Assembly: GCF_900115685.1 (NCBI RefSeq)
Contig: NZ_FOXJ01000001.1
Span: 2,451,796 to 2,515,795 of the forward strand
Length of the DNA stretch: 64,000 nucleotides
Origin: Variovorax sp. 770b2
Lineage (GTDB): Bacteria > Pseudomonadota > Gammaproteobacteria > Burkholderiales > Burkholderiaceae_C
Reading direction: 5' to 3'
The notes beneath the pieces were generated by a model. The model saw only the letters and a list, made by a program, of their open reading frames with translations. It was not told where the DNA came from and did no database searches. Position 1 is the stretch's first letter; each line of letters opens with the position of its first letter. The position numbers were made by a program, and so were the translations under genes. Of the stretch, positions 33,795 to 41,078 are shown in pieces.

Positions 33795-33820
33795 AGTGAC
33801 TGGTTGTGGCCGGCTAGAGC
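33795..33820 (-). repeat. Intergenic repeat copy 8 (minus orientation)
   Basis: Read on the minus strand: TAGCCGGCCACAACCAGTCA. It overlaps the stop codon of the upstream gene and points the same way as the minus-strand genes. Confidence 0.65.
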
Positions 33821-34167
33821 CGCTCGATGGAGCGAGCCAATACCTCGGCGGGAAAAGCTGAGAAATGGCCACACCCTCCGAGCTTTTCATCGGGACCTAG
33901 CAAGGTGCCAAGTACCGTGACACGCTTTCCGTGCCATCGCCGAAGCTGCTCTTCGTTGAATTGAAGGGCGCCCGACCCGACACTTAGCCACACGCTCGAT
34001 GGCTCGAGCGGCCCGTCATCTTCAGCATTGCGGCGCTCTGACTTTGGGAAATGGTCCAGGGCCGTCCCCTCGAACTCGAAGCGCAGGATGCCCACCAAAG
34101 CGATGTCTTGGCCGACTAAGGTCGCCAGTCCATCAAGCGCGGCGTTCACGGAAAGCGCAGATTTCAT
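33814..34167 (-). CDS. Hypothetical protein of the array, OB-fold-like
   Basis: A 117-residue protein. Strands LVGQDIALVGILRFEFEG, SSVWLSVGSG and WHGKRVTVLGTLLG read like a small beta barrel (OB fold). The motif GKRVTVLGTL is common in nucleic-acid or ligand-binding OB folds. I put the start at 34167, just after repeat copy 9; an open extension to 34296 would run through the repeat. Function unknown. Confidence 0.5.
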   Translation of the reverse strand: MKSALSVNAALDGLATLVGQDIALVGILRFEFEGTALDHFPKSERRNAEDDGPLEPSSVWLSVGSGALQFNEEQLRRWHGKRVTVLGTLLGPDEKLGGCGHFSAFPAEVLARSIERL

Positions 34168-34187
34168 CGAAATTGGAAGCTGAGGTT

Positions 34188-34216
34188 GAAGGTCTGGCTT
34201 CTGGCCGACTGTAGTC
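34188..34216 (-). repeat. Intergenic repeat copy 9 (minus orientation)
   Basis: Minus strand: ACAGTCGGCCAGAAGCCAGA; core CGGCCA-GAAGC with one inserted base. About 100 bases of uninterpretable DNA separate it from the next gene. Confidence 0.6.
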
Positions 34217-34319
34217 GAAGGGAGATCGGCGGCGTCAGGCCCATTGCAGTCATCGAACTCGCCCAAAAGCTGACGTTCAAGCATGAGCATGTCCACTGGC
34301 TACAACGCCACAAAGTGGA

Positions 34320-35045
34320 CTATCGTGCAAAGCGCAGAAGGATTTCGGGGTCGTTGGCCAGCGCAGTTCGTCCGACCGTTGTCAAAAGCAAATAGATGGC
34401 AGCAAGCAGAGAGACTTGAACGTACCGATTTTGTTTTGCGCTCAGGATATTTCGAGACCAGTCCAGAAGGGCGTCCGCATCTTCTAGGCTATGCGTGAAC
34501 CCATAGAACACCCGAAATCCGCTGATAGCGAAGCCAACATGATCGGGCAAGAGCCTCGCGAATCGCCATCCCTTGCGCTCAACGAAATCCGCAACCTGAT
34601 CGAGTCCACGGCGTTCTCCGAAGCAGATCGAACGAAGGCTAATGAGCACAAGCAGCGCAGTACATCGATAGGCAGCCGCATCATCGATCTTCGAAGGCAG
34701 ATGGCGACTGACTCCTAGCGAGCCCTGGAATGCTTGCCCAGGCAAATCGGCCAGCGCAGTTAAGACTGCAACAAATCCCTCGTCGCCGAGAATCAGATCG
34801 AAGGCAGATGGCTCGGATTTCCAGCGCTCAAGCATCAGTTGCACGTCTGACCAGAAGGATCCCTTCTCTTCGAGGGCAGCTTCAGCTATTCCGGCCAAAT
34901 ACTCGCTGGGATGATCCATGAGTTCATCAAGATCAAGGGGAGTCGAGCGAACGTTCGCTTGGCGAAGATCAGTCGACTCAAAGGGCAAAACTTTCTGTAC
35001 TCTTTTGAAGAGAACCAGCAGTTCAGGTTCAGCAGGCAAGGTCAT
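34320..35045 (-). CDS. Hypothetical helical protein of the array
   Basis: A 241-residue, largely helical protein of unknown function (MDHPSEYLAGIAEAALEEKG, FDLILGDEGFVAVLTALADL, FARLLPDHVGFAISGFRVFY). The C-terminal part is hydrophobic (YVQVSLLAAIYLLLTTVG) and may be a membrane or core helix. Codon use is AT-richer than the chromosome backbone. The ATG at 35045 lies 28 bases after repeat copy 10. Confidence 0.6.
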   Translation of the reverse strand: MTLPAEPELLVLFKRVQKVLPFESTDLRQANVRSTPLDLDELMDHPSEYLAGIAEAALEEKGSFWSDVQLMLERWKSEPSAFDLILGDEGFVAVLTALADLPGQAFQGSLGVSRHLPSKIDDAAAYRCTALLVLISLRSICFGERRGLDQVADFVERKGWRFARLLPDHVGFAISGFRVFYGFTHSLEDADALLDWSRNILSAKQNRYVQVSLLAAIYLLLTTVGRTALANDPEILLRFAR

Positions 35046-35072
35046 AGCGCATTAATTCGTTCTGCAATCCGC

Positions 35073-35101
35073 AATCGTCTGCTTCTGGCCGGTAGCTGGC
35101 C
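35073..35101 (-). repeat. Intergenic repeat copy 10 (minus orientation)
   Basis: Minus strand: GCTACCGGCCAGAAGCAGAC; starts on the base after the stop codon of the Imm33-like gene. Confidence 0.7.
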
Positions 35102-35875
35102 TCAGCCCCCAGAAGACCCGCGTTCCGAGGACACCCGATGTTGCCGGAGCTTGTTCAACTCGCTCAAATACGAGCCCGGAATTTGCGGCACCTCGCCATC
35201 TTCCCCGAGCACGCCGATGCGCGCGCCGTCCACGAAAACCTGCAATCCCGCCGGCACAGCGAAGAACTTGACCAGCTCCGGACGGTCGATGCCGAGTTGA
35301 TAGAGGGACGTCTTGATGAAACGGGCCGGGTCCTCGGAGCCCGCCTCATCGTCCAGGTCCGATAGCCACCAGCCGGAGTCCGCCCCGTCCAGGGCTTCGC
35401 TTCGGGTGAGCAGGACCCGGTTCGCTTCCTTGTAGTTCACATGCACGACAGCGCTTTGGCGAAGCGACGGAAACGCCGGCTCGACCGGGAGGGAGAGGCT
35501 CCTCGCGACGTCCTGCTGATTTCGCAGGTGCATCAGCGTGCTGTCGACCGAGTCGACGAACTTCACCGGAACACCCTTCATGTCGGGCTCCAGAACCCGC
35601 AGGAATCCTTGCGGTCCGTCCTCGAGCATCGTGAGCATCCAGCCGACCTGCAGGCTCTCGCCGCTTTGGAACTTCGCGCCCTGGGCTACACGTTGCTCGA
35701 AGAACCGCAGAAGCCAGGAGATGTCTTCAGCCGGCACGGCGCCGTTCGAGACGCGAATCTGAAACTCGGGATGGTCGTGGCGTGTGCAGCCGGACGTTGC
35801 GTGGACCGACGACATCCCCGACTGCACAGGGGGCGGGTTCCGGCCGAGTTTCGAGAAGAGGGAGCGCAGGGACAT
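35102..35875 (-). CDS. Imm33/DUF2185-like domain protein, probable orphan immunity protein
   Basis: A 257-residue protein. The C-terminal half holds ADSGWWLSDLDDEAGSED, a TSLYQLGIDRPELVKFF segment and VPAGLQVFVDG. These fit the DUF2185/Imm33 pattern (D-SGW-x-S-x2-DDE then a late L-x-P-G). The N-terminal half (HPEFQIRVSNGAVPAEDISW, FFEQRVAQGAKFQSGESLQV) is a separate alpha/beta domain also seen in DUF-type immunity proteins. No cognate toxin is in the window. ATG 35875 was chosen because sequence upstream of it is not protein-like. Confidence 0.6.
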   Translation of the reverse strand: MSLRSLFSKLGRNPPPVQSGMSSVHATSGCTRHDHPEFQIRVSNGAVPAEDISWLLRFFEQRVAQGAKFQSGESLQVGWMLTMLEDGPQGFLRVLEPDMKGVPVKFVDSVDSTLMHLRNQQDVARSLSLPVEPAFPSLRQSAVVHVNYKEANRVLLTRSEALDGADSGWWLSDLDDEAGSEDPARFIKTSLYQLGIDRPELVKFFAVPAGLQVFVDGARIGVLGEDGEVPQIPGSYLSELNKLRQHRVSSERGSSGG

Positions 35876-36047
35876 ATGCTTCCAACGTGGAGGGCCAGTC
35901 GTGATGGTGCGTCGGCTTGGGAAATTGGAATTGGTCGACGGATGTCGGGCGATGGCGGATGGTACCCATCCACGCCCTTCTCGCGAACTCCCTGCCCCAC
36001 TCGCAAATGGCAGGCCGCGAAGAACCCGCAGCCTGCCAAACCAGCCT

Positions 36048-36317
36048 TTACCGGCCAGTCTCAGGCGCATTGCGTCGCGCCCTCATGCTCAACTGAAAGA
36101 ACTCCACGGCCCGCCGCGTCAGGTCGGCTGCGAGCCAGTGCAGGTTGGCCAGTTGTCGGGGCCCGTCGCCGGTGCGCCAGTCGATGTCCTCGCCGTGGCA
36201 TGTCCACATCAGGGCTTCGAGTTGCGCGAGCGTGGTTTCGAGCAGATCCGTCGGGTCCTGGTCGGGGTCGGCGGGGGATACCGGCGTGCGAGGCCGGGCT
36301 ATAGTCTTGGTAGCCAT
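36048..36317 (-). CDS. Small hypothetical helical protein behind a structured leader
   Basis: An 89-residue protein. A Pro/Thr-rich start (MATKTIARPRTPVSPADP) precedes two amphipathic helices (LLETTLAQLEALMWTCHG and GPRQLANLHWLAADLTRRAV). I know no function. AAGGA lies ten bases before the ATG at 36317. The mRNA leader (36347-36433) contains strong, partly exclusive hairpins, so expression is probably controlled at the RNA level. It has no signal peptide. Confidence 0.6.
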   Translation of the reverse strand: MATKTIARPRTPVSPADPDQDPTDLLETTLAQLEALMWTCHGEDIDWRTGDGPRQLANLHWLAADLTRRAVEFFQLSMRARRNAPETGR

Positions 36318-36346
36318 TGGGGTGCGGTCCTTAAGAGGTTGTTGCA

Positions 36347-36433
36347 CGTCTTTGGTTAGACGGCTGGGGTGCTTGGTACACCCCGGCCGTCGCCTTTTGA
36401 TACCTCGCTTTTGCATCGGTGCCTGCGCACCGA
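36347..36433 (-). promoter_or_regulatory. Structured RNA leader with mutually exclusive hairpins
   Basis: On the minus-strand RNA: hairpin A (36433-36427 with 36422-36416, TCGGTGC/GCACCGA, loop GCAG), hairpin B with 13 pairs (36391-36379 with 36371-36359, one G-U), and hairpin C (36362-36358 with 36351-36347, CGTCT/AGACG). C shares 36359-36362 with B, so only one can form. The next gene starts 30 bases downstream. It has no family I can name. Confidence 0.5.
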
Positions 36434-36745
36434 CAACCCGCCGCGAGGCGTAGCGGTTCTTCATTCAATCGATCGGCTTGCTGTGTGTTGCGCCTTGCTG
36501 CGCCCCTTGGTGGGGTGCTGAGTGACAGGGGCATTCACTTTAAGGAAGAGCGCCTGCCGTGCGGCTGCTGCGTGCGGCACGAAGTCTCGATTCGCGCCAA
36601 CAAATGCAGCTTCCACCGCGCAGCGCAAACGCGTGCCGCTCGCCCGCGAGCCTGGCACGGCTGATGCGTAGGTCGATGCGGAAGTGTCACGGGCGCTGCA
36701 TACGCTCGGTGCTTCTCATCCACAACGCACAACAACAGGGAACGC
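36434..36745. other. Non-coding stretch without recognisable features
   Basis: Between the structured leader and the HAD lipoprotein. I see no convincing gene, terminator or promoter beyond a weak stem (AACC-C-GC with GCGGTT, 36435-36458). Most of the divergent promoters must lie here. Confidence 0.5.
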
Positions 36746-38008
36746 ATGCAACGCCGCCTCGTCCTCCTCACCCCGCTCGCCACCGCGCTCGTCGCCACCG
36801 GCTGCGCCAGTCTTTCGTCCACCAAGGGCCTGTCGCCCGCCCACTGGGACGCCTTCAACCGCGCGCAGATCGAGGGCCTGATCGCCAGTCTCGGCAAAGG
36901 CAGCGCGGGCTACAACGCCGCCAAGCCGCCCTACGTGGTGTTCGACTGGGACAACACCAGCGTCTTCCTGGACATCGAGGAAGCCTCGCTCATCTACCAA
37001 CTGGAGAACCTGGCCTTCGGCGCCACGCCCGCGCAGCTCGAAGTGGCGCTGCGCAAGAACATCCCGAAGAAAGACTTCCTGCCCGCGTACAACAACGCGG
37101 CGGGCAAGCCGGTCAACATCGATCTCCTGGTGCCCGACATCGTGGCCAGCTACACCTGGCTCTACCAGAACTGCAGCGCGCTGAAGGGCAACAAGCCGCT
37201 GGCGGCCGTGAAGCTCGATGCGAACTACATCGCCTTCACCACCAAGGTGCGCTATCTCTACGAGGCCATCGGCGACACCTTCGACCATGACACGGCCTAC
37301 CCCTGGGTCACGTACCTCTTCGTGGGCATGACCGAGGCGCAGGTGCGCAAGCTCACGGCCGACACGGTGGCCTGGCAGTTGAAGGAGCCGGTCGCCAAGG
37401 TGAAGTGGACCTCGCCAGCCGCGCTGCCGGGCCAGGCCGGCGTGGTCTCGGTGAGCTGGAAGAACGGCCTCCGGCTGCAGCCCGAAATGCAGGCGCTGTA
37501 CGCCGCGTTCCGCAACGCGGGCTTCGATGTGTGGGTGTGCTCGGCGTCGTTCGTGGACGTGATCAAGGAGATCTCTTCGAACCCCGCCTTCGGCTACAAC
37601 AACCCGCCCGAGCGCGTGCTCGCGATGGAGCTGGAGCGCGACGCCAACGGCGTGATCCAGCCCGAGTACCGCCGCGGCTACGACCAGACGCAGGGGCCGG
37701 GCAAGACGAAGAACATCCAGCGCTTCCTGGTGAGCAAGTACGGCTACGGCCCGAGCTTCATCGCCGGAGACAGCGAGGGCGACCAGAACATGATGGCCGA
37801 CTTCGCCGACACGAAGAAGGTGCTGATCGTCAACCGCCTGCGCGATCCGAAGACCGACATCGGCAAGTTCTCGGCAATGGCCGTGCAGAACTACGGCAAG
37901 CCCGACACGCGCTACCTGCTGCAGGGCCGCGACGACAACACCGGCGAGTGGGTGGCCTCGCAACTGCACACGCCGCTGGGCGCGACGCAGGGCAAGGCGC
38001 TCAAGTAG
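36746..38008 (+). CDS. HAD-superfamily phosphatase lipoprotein (phosphorylcholine-phosphatase-like)
   Basis: A 420-residue lipoprotein. The signal peptide ends in a lipobox (LVATGC, Cys about 18). HAD motif I is VVFDWDNTSVF, with VWVCSASFVDVIKEI as motif II and FIAGDSEGDQNMMADF as motif IV; a basic RRGYDQTQGPGKTKNIQRF region provides motif III. The large insert between motifs I and II is an alpha-helical cap. Related proteins include phosphorylcholine phosphatases, but the substrate is unproven. It probably acts in the periplasm, anchored to the membrane. CAGGGAAC precedes the ATG. Confidence 0.78.
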   Translation: MQRRLVLLTPLATALVATGCASLSSTKGLSPAHWDAFNRAQIEGLIASLGKGSAGYNAAKPPYVVFDWDNTSVFLDIEEASLIYQLENLAFGATPAQLEVALRKNIPKKDFLPAYNNAAGKPVNIDLLVPDIVASYTWLYQNCSALKGNKPLAAVKLDANYIAFTTKVRYLYEAIGDTFDHDTAYPWVTYLFVGMTEAQVRKLTADTVAWQLKEPVAKVKWTSPAALPGQAGVVSVSWKNGLRLQPEMQALYAAFRNAGFDVWVCSASFVDVIKEISSNPAFGYNNPPERVLAMELERDANGVIQPEYRRGYDQTQGPGKTKNIQRFLVSKYGYGPSFIAGDSEGDQNMMADFADTKKVLIVNRLRDPKTDIGKFSAMAVQNYGKPDTRYLLQGRDDNTGEWVASQLHTPLGATQGKALK

Positions 38009-38045
38009 ACAGCGCCCCGGGGGCCCGATGGCGGGCTGCGGGTGG

Positions 38046-38072
38046 GCACGTGCCGCACGTGCCGCACGTGCC
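38046..38072 (+). repeat. 9-bp minisatellite, three units
   Basis: Three perfect copies of GCACGTGCC between the HAD lipoprotein and the AhpD-like gene; each unit contains the palindrome GCACGTGC. Confidence 0.85.
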
Positions 38073-38108
38073 TATGATCCTGGCATCGAACACCAGGAGA
38101 CAAAGACC

Positions 38109-38687
38109 ATGGCTGCCCGCTACCCCCTCGCCGAACTCAAGGACCTGCCCGAAGACATCCGCACCGCGATCCTCGCCGTGCAGGAAAAGGCCGGCTTCGT
38201 GCCCAACGTGTTCCTGGGCCTCGCGCGCCGCCCGGCCGAGTGGCGCGCCTTCTTCGCGTACCACGACGCGCTGATGCTCAAGGAAGAAGGCTCGCTCACC
38301 AAGGGCGACCGCGAGATGATCGTCACCACCACCAGCGCGGCCAACCAGTGCCTGTACTGCGTGGTGGCGCACGGCGCACTCTTGCGCATCTACGAGAAGA
38401 AGCCGCTGGTGGCCGACCAGGTGGCGGTCAACTACCGCAAGGCCGACATCACCCCGCGCCAGCGCGCGATGCTCGACTTCGCGATGAAGGTCTGCGACCG
38501 CTCGCACGAAATCGACGACAGCGACTTTCCGCCGCTGCACGCCCACGGCTTCGACGACGAGGACATTTGGGACATTGCGGCCATCACCGCGTTCTTCGGC
38601 TTGAGCAACCGGCTCGCGAGCTTCAGCGGCATGCAGCCGAACCACGAGTTCTTCCTGATGGGGCGGCTGCCCCGCGAGAAGAAGTAG
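38109..38687 (+). CDS. Peroxidase-related enzyme of the AhpD/carboxymuconolactone decarboxylase family
   Basis: A 192-residue AhpD-like protein. The active-site pair is in NQCLYCVVAHGALLR (C-x2-C-x3-H), on the typical helix after REMIVTTTSAAN. The N-terminal half (LPEDIRTAILAVQEKAGFVPN) and the C-terminal FFGLSNRLASFSGMQPN are those of the 'peroxidase-related' subgroup of about 190 residues. Such proteins reduce peroxides through the Cys pair. The ATG at 38109 is 100 bases after the lipoprotein gene. Convergent with eptA. Confidence 0.88.
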   Translation: MAARYPLAELKDLPEDIRTAILAVQEKAGFVPNVFLGLARRPAEWRAFFAYHDALMLKEEGSLTKGDREMIVTTTSAANQCLYCVVAHGALLRIYEKKPLVADQVAVNYRKADITPRQRAMLDFAMKVCDRSHEIDDSDFPPLHAHGFDDEDIWDIAAITAFFGLSNRLASFSGMQPNHEFFLMGRLPREKK

Positions 38688-38699
38688 AGCGAAGGGCCT

Positions 38700-40451
38700 T
38701 CAGGCCTTCGCGCGGCACGAAGCCAGCGCGTCCAGCGCGGGCTTGTAGGTGGGCGTGTCCACGTCCATCACGCCCAGCACCGTGTGATAGAGGTTGTCGT
38801 GCGTGAGCGGCGCATCCAGCCCCGCTTCCATGCATGCGCGCGAGAGCTTGCGGCGCTCGCTCATGCCTTCGCTGAACCAGGTGACCATCGGCACGTGCTT
38901 CTGTGCCTCGGGCGCGAAGCTGTACGGCACGCCGTGCAGGAACAGGCCGTACTCGCCGAGCGATTCGCCGTGGTCGCTCACGTACAGCATCGCCGGGTCG
39001 TACTGCTTCGACTGCGTCTTCAGCCAGTCGATGGTGTCGGCCAGAAAGCGGTCGGTCTGGGCGATGGAGTTGTCGTAGACGTTCATCAGCTCGTTGTGCC
39101 CGCACTCGGCCAGCGCGTTGGTCTTGCACTCGGGCGTGAAGCGCTTCACATCGGGTGCCGAGCGCTTGTAGTAGGCCGGCCCGTGGCTGCCCATCTGGTG
39201 CATCACCAGCACCACGCCCTTGGCGCGGCGCTCGGCCGGCAGCGCGGCGATGCGCGCGTCGAGCCCCTTGAGCATGACGTCGTCAAGGCACTCGTCGCCG
39301 TCGCACAGCGCCTTCTTGGTGGCTGCGTCGAGGCCGTCGAAGGCCGACGCATTCGGAATGCGCGTGCACACGTCCTTGCAGCCGGCCTGGTTGTCCAGCC
39401 ACAGCACGGCCAGGCCCGAGGCCTGCAGCACGTCGACCAGGTTCTCGTAGTCGTCCTTGCGCGATTCGTAGCCTTGCTTGCCCAGCGGCGAGAACATGCA
39501 CGGCACCGAGGCCAGCGTGTTGGTGCCGCAGGAATGCACGTCGCGGTAGCTCAGCACGCCGCGCTTGGCCAGTTCGGGCGTGGTGTCGCGCGCATAGCCA
39601 TTGAGCGCGAAGTGGTCGGCACGCGCCGTTTCGCCCACCACCACCACGAACATCGGGGGGCGCACCTGGGCCGCGTAGCTCGCGCCGAGCGACGTGCCGG
39701 CGGTGATCGGAATGAGCTTGCCGCTGCGCTTGAACAGCGGCTTGATGAACACCGAGCCCGTCGAGTAGAGGCTCGCGATCGGGTTCATCATGTAGCGCAG
39801 GTGGATGTTGTTGCGCATCAGCGGCGCGAGCTGCCGGTTCATGGCCACCGCCGTGCCCAGCGCCACCACCACGGCCAGCAGCAGCAGGGCCGCATTGCGC
39901 CAGAGCTTGGAAAGAAAGCGCATGGGCGCGATGCGCACGCGCCAGAGCAGCAGCCCCGCGGGCAATGCGACCAACAGCACGTTGAAGGCCATGCGCCAGC
40001 TGAGCAGGTCGCGTGCCTCGTTCGGGTCGGTCTGCAGCGCGTTGGCGATCATGGTCGGGTCCATGACGATGCGGTACTCCAGCATGTAGTGCTGCACCAC
40101 CGCGGCCAGCACGACCACCGCGAACCACAGCGGCTTGAGCCAGCGCGACCAGGCCGTGAGCGACAACATTGCCACCGTGCCGCACAGCGTGAGCAGGCTC
40201 ATGGCGATGACCGTCGGCAGGTAGGTGCTGGGTGCCCCGCCGATGCGGGCCAGCTCGTTCCACAGCGGCCAGTTGGTGGTCAGCACCAGGTACAGGCCCA
40301 GCCAGAGCACGACCTGTCCGGCGGACCGCGGGCGCGCGAGCCACTGGTCCAGGCGCTTCCACGGCGCATCGGCCGAAGAAAAGTGTGGCGCCGATGCCTC
40401 GGAAAAAGCTGCGCGGTGCGCGGGTGCGGGCTCGGTACGCGAAAAAGACAT
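38700..40451 (-). CDS. eptA: Lipid A phosphoethanolamine transferase
   Basis: A 583-residue inner-membrane enzyme with five N-terminal helices (about residues 45-205) and a periplasmic sulfatase-fold domain. The metal-site Glu is in VVGETARADHF (E274), and the catalytic Thr is T312 in CGTNTLASVPCMF. Disulfide Cys are plentiful (CMF, CKDVCTR, CDGDECLDD, CKTNALAECG) as in EptA/MCR enzymes. It transfers phosphoethanolamine to lipid A, which lowers negative charge and polymyxin binding. The upstream gap carries CCTGAA direct repeats shared with the divergent response-regulator promoter. Confidence 0.94.
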   Translation of the reverse strand: MSFSRTEPAPAHRAAFSEASAPHFSSADAPWKRLDQWLARPRSAGQVVLWLGLYLVLTTNWPLWNELARIGGAPSTYLPTVIAMSLLTLCGTVAMLSLTAWSRWLKPLWFAVVVLAAVVQHYMLEYRIVMDPTMIANALQTDPNEARDLLSWRMAFNVLLVALPAGLLLWRVRIAPMRFLSKLWRNAALLLLAVVVALGTAVAMNRQLAPLMRNNIHLRYMMNPIASLYSTGSVFIKPLFKRSGKLIPITAGTSLGASYAAQVRPPMFVVVVGETARADHFALNGYARDTTPELAKRGVLSYRDVHSCGTNTLASVPCMFSPLGKQGYESRKDDYENLVDVLQASGLAVLWLDNQAGCKDVCTRIPNASAFDGLDAATKKALCDGDECLDDVMLKGLDARIAALPAERRAKGVVLVMHQMGSHGPAYYKRSAPDVKRFTPECKTNALAECGHNELMNVYDNSIAQTDRFLADTIDWLKTQSKQYDPAMLYVSDHGESLGEYGLFLHGVPYSFAPEAQKHVPMVTWFSEGMSERRKLSRACMEAGLDAPLTHDNLYHTVLGVMDVDTPTYKPALDALASCRAKA

Positions 40452-40472
40452 ACAGCGAATGTAGGGACCGCG

Positions 40473-40513
40473 CCTGAAAGGAACCTGAACTCCCGGTTCA
40501 GTCCGTGTTCAGG
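40473..40513. promoter_or_regulatory. Paired direct repeats upstream of eptA (PmrA-box-like)
   Basis: CCTGAA at 40473-40478 and 40484-40489 (N5) on the plus strand, and TTCAG at 40497-40501 with TTCAGG at 40508-40513 in the opposite sense. The 11-base period is that of OmpR/PhoB-type regulator sites. The same CCTGAA-N5-CCTGA pair occurs at 41847-41863. Confidence 0.6.
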
Positions 40514-41078
40514 CTCGCCGCGCGCGCGCTCGCCTACGGCGGGCCGGCATCCTGGCCAGAGCGAGGCTCAACGGACGGCTCGCGCCGCGCTCGACCATGA
40601 TCGACACCAGCGCCCCGAGGAGCACGGCCGCGGCCACGTCCGAGGGGAAGTGCAGCCCCAGGTAGAGGCGGCTCCAGCCCACCACCGCCGCCACCGCGAG
40701 CGCCGCCAGCATCGGCGCGCGATGCGGCAGGCACCACAGCGAGAACGCGGCGGCAAAGGTCGTGGCCGTATGCAGGCTCGGAAAGCCCGGCCGCGCGCCC
40801 TGCGGTGCCCATTGGATGCCCAGCCCGTAGGCCGCGGGCCTGGGGAATGGCAAGGCCGAGCGGAAGGCGTTCACGACCAGCCACGTCAGCAGCACGCTCA
40901 CCAGCGCGGTGAACAGCGCATAGCGCCAGCGTTTGTCGAACATCGCACCCGCAATGATCGTCACGGCCAGCAGGGCCGGCAGCACCTCGGAGGCGAAGCG
41001 TGCGAACTCGATGAGCCACAGCGGCGCCGAAGCGTCCGCGTTGAGCCATCCGAACAGGGCGAAATCAAGAGCGTGCAT
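40509..41078 (-). CDS. PAP2-family phosphatase
   Basis: A 189-residue membrane phosphatase with five or six hydrophobic segments. The three PAP2 motifs are present: RSALPFPRP, FPSLHTATTF (catalytic His) and SRLYLGLHFPSDVAAA (second His with Asp). The size and order fit lipid or undecaprenyl pyrophosphate phosphatases such as LpxE/LpxF-like proteins. In this locus it probably removes a phosphate from lipid A or recycles a lipid carrier. It overlaps the next upstream PAP2 gene by 14 bases and ends 57 bases before eptA. Confidence 0.88.
   Translation of the reverse strand: MHALDFALFGWLNADASAPLWLIEFARFASEVLPALLAVTIIAGAMFDKRWRYALFTALVSVLLTWLVVNAFRSALPFPRPAAYGLGIQWAPQGARPGFPSLHTATTFAAAFSLWCLPHRAPMLAALAVAAVVGWSRLYLGLHFPSDVAAAVLLGALVSIMVERGASRPLSLALARMPARRRRARARRA

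Noticed and set aside
34168..34296. N-terminal extension of the OB-like array protein
   Set aside because: The extension passes through repeat copy 9 and begins just after a stop; the array pattern puts the start at 34167. It may be a decayed remnant of another gene.
29771..35101. Integron attC sites
   Set aside because: The repeats resemble attC in placement, but no GTTRRRY/RYYYAAC core or long imperfect stem is present, and there is no integrase gene in the window.
29771..35101. CRISPR array
   Set aside because: Repeats are degenerate, unevenly spaced by whole genes, and change strand.
36746..38008. Calling the HAD lipoprotein a class B acid phosphatase (AphA)
   Set aside because: Motif I is FDWDNTS and a large cap domain follows; AphA has a different motif I and length.
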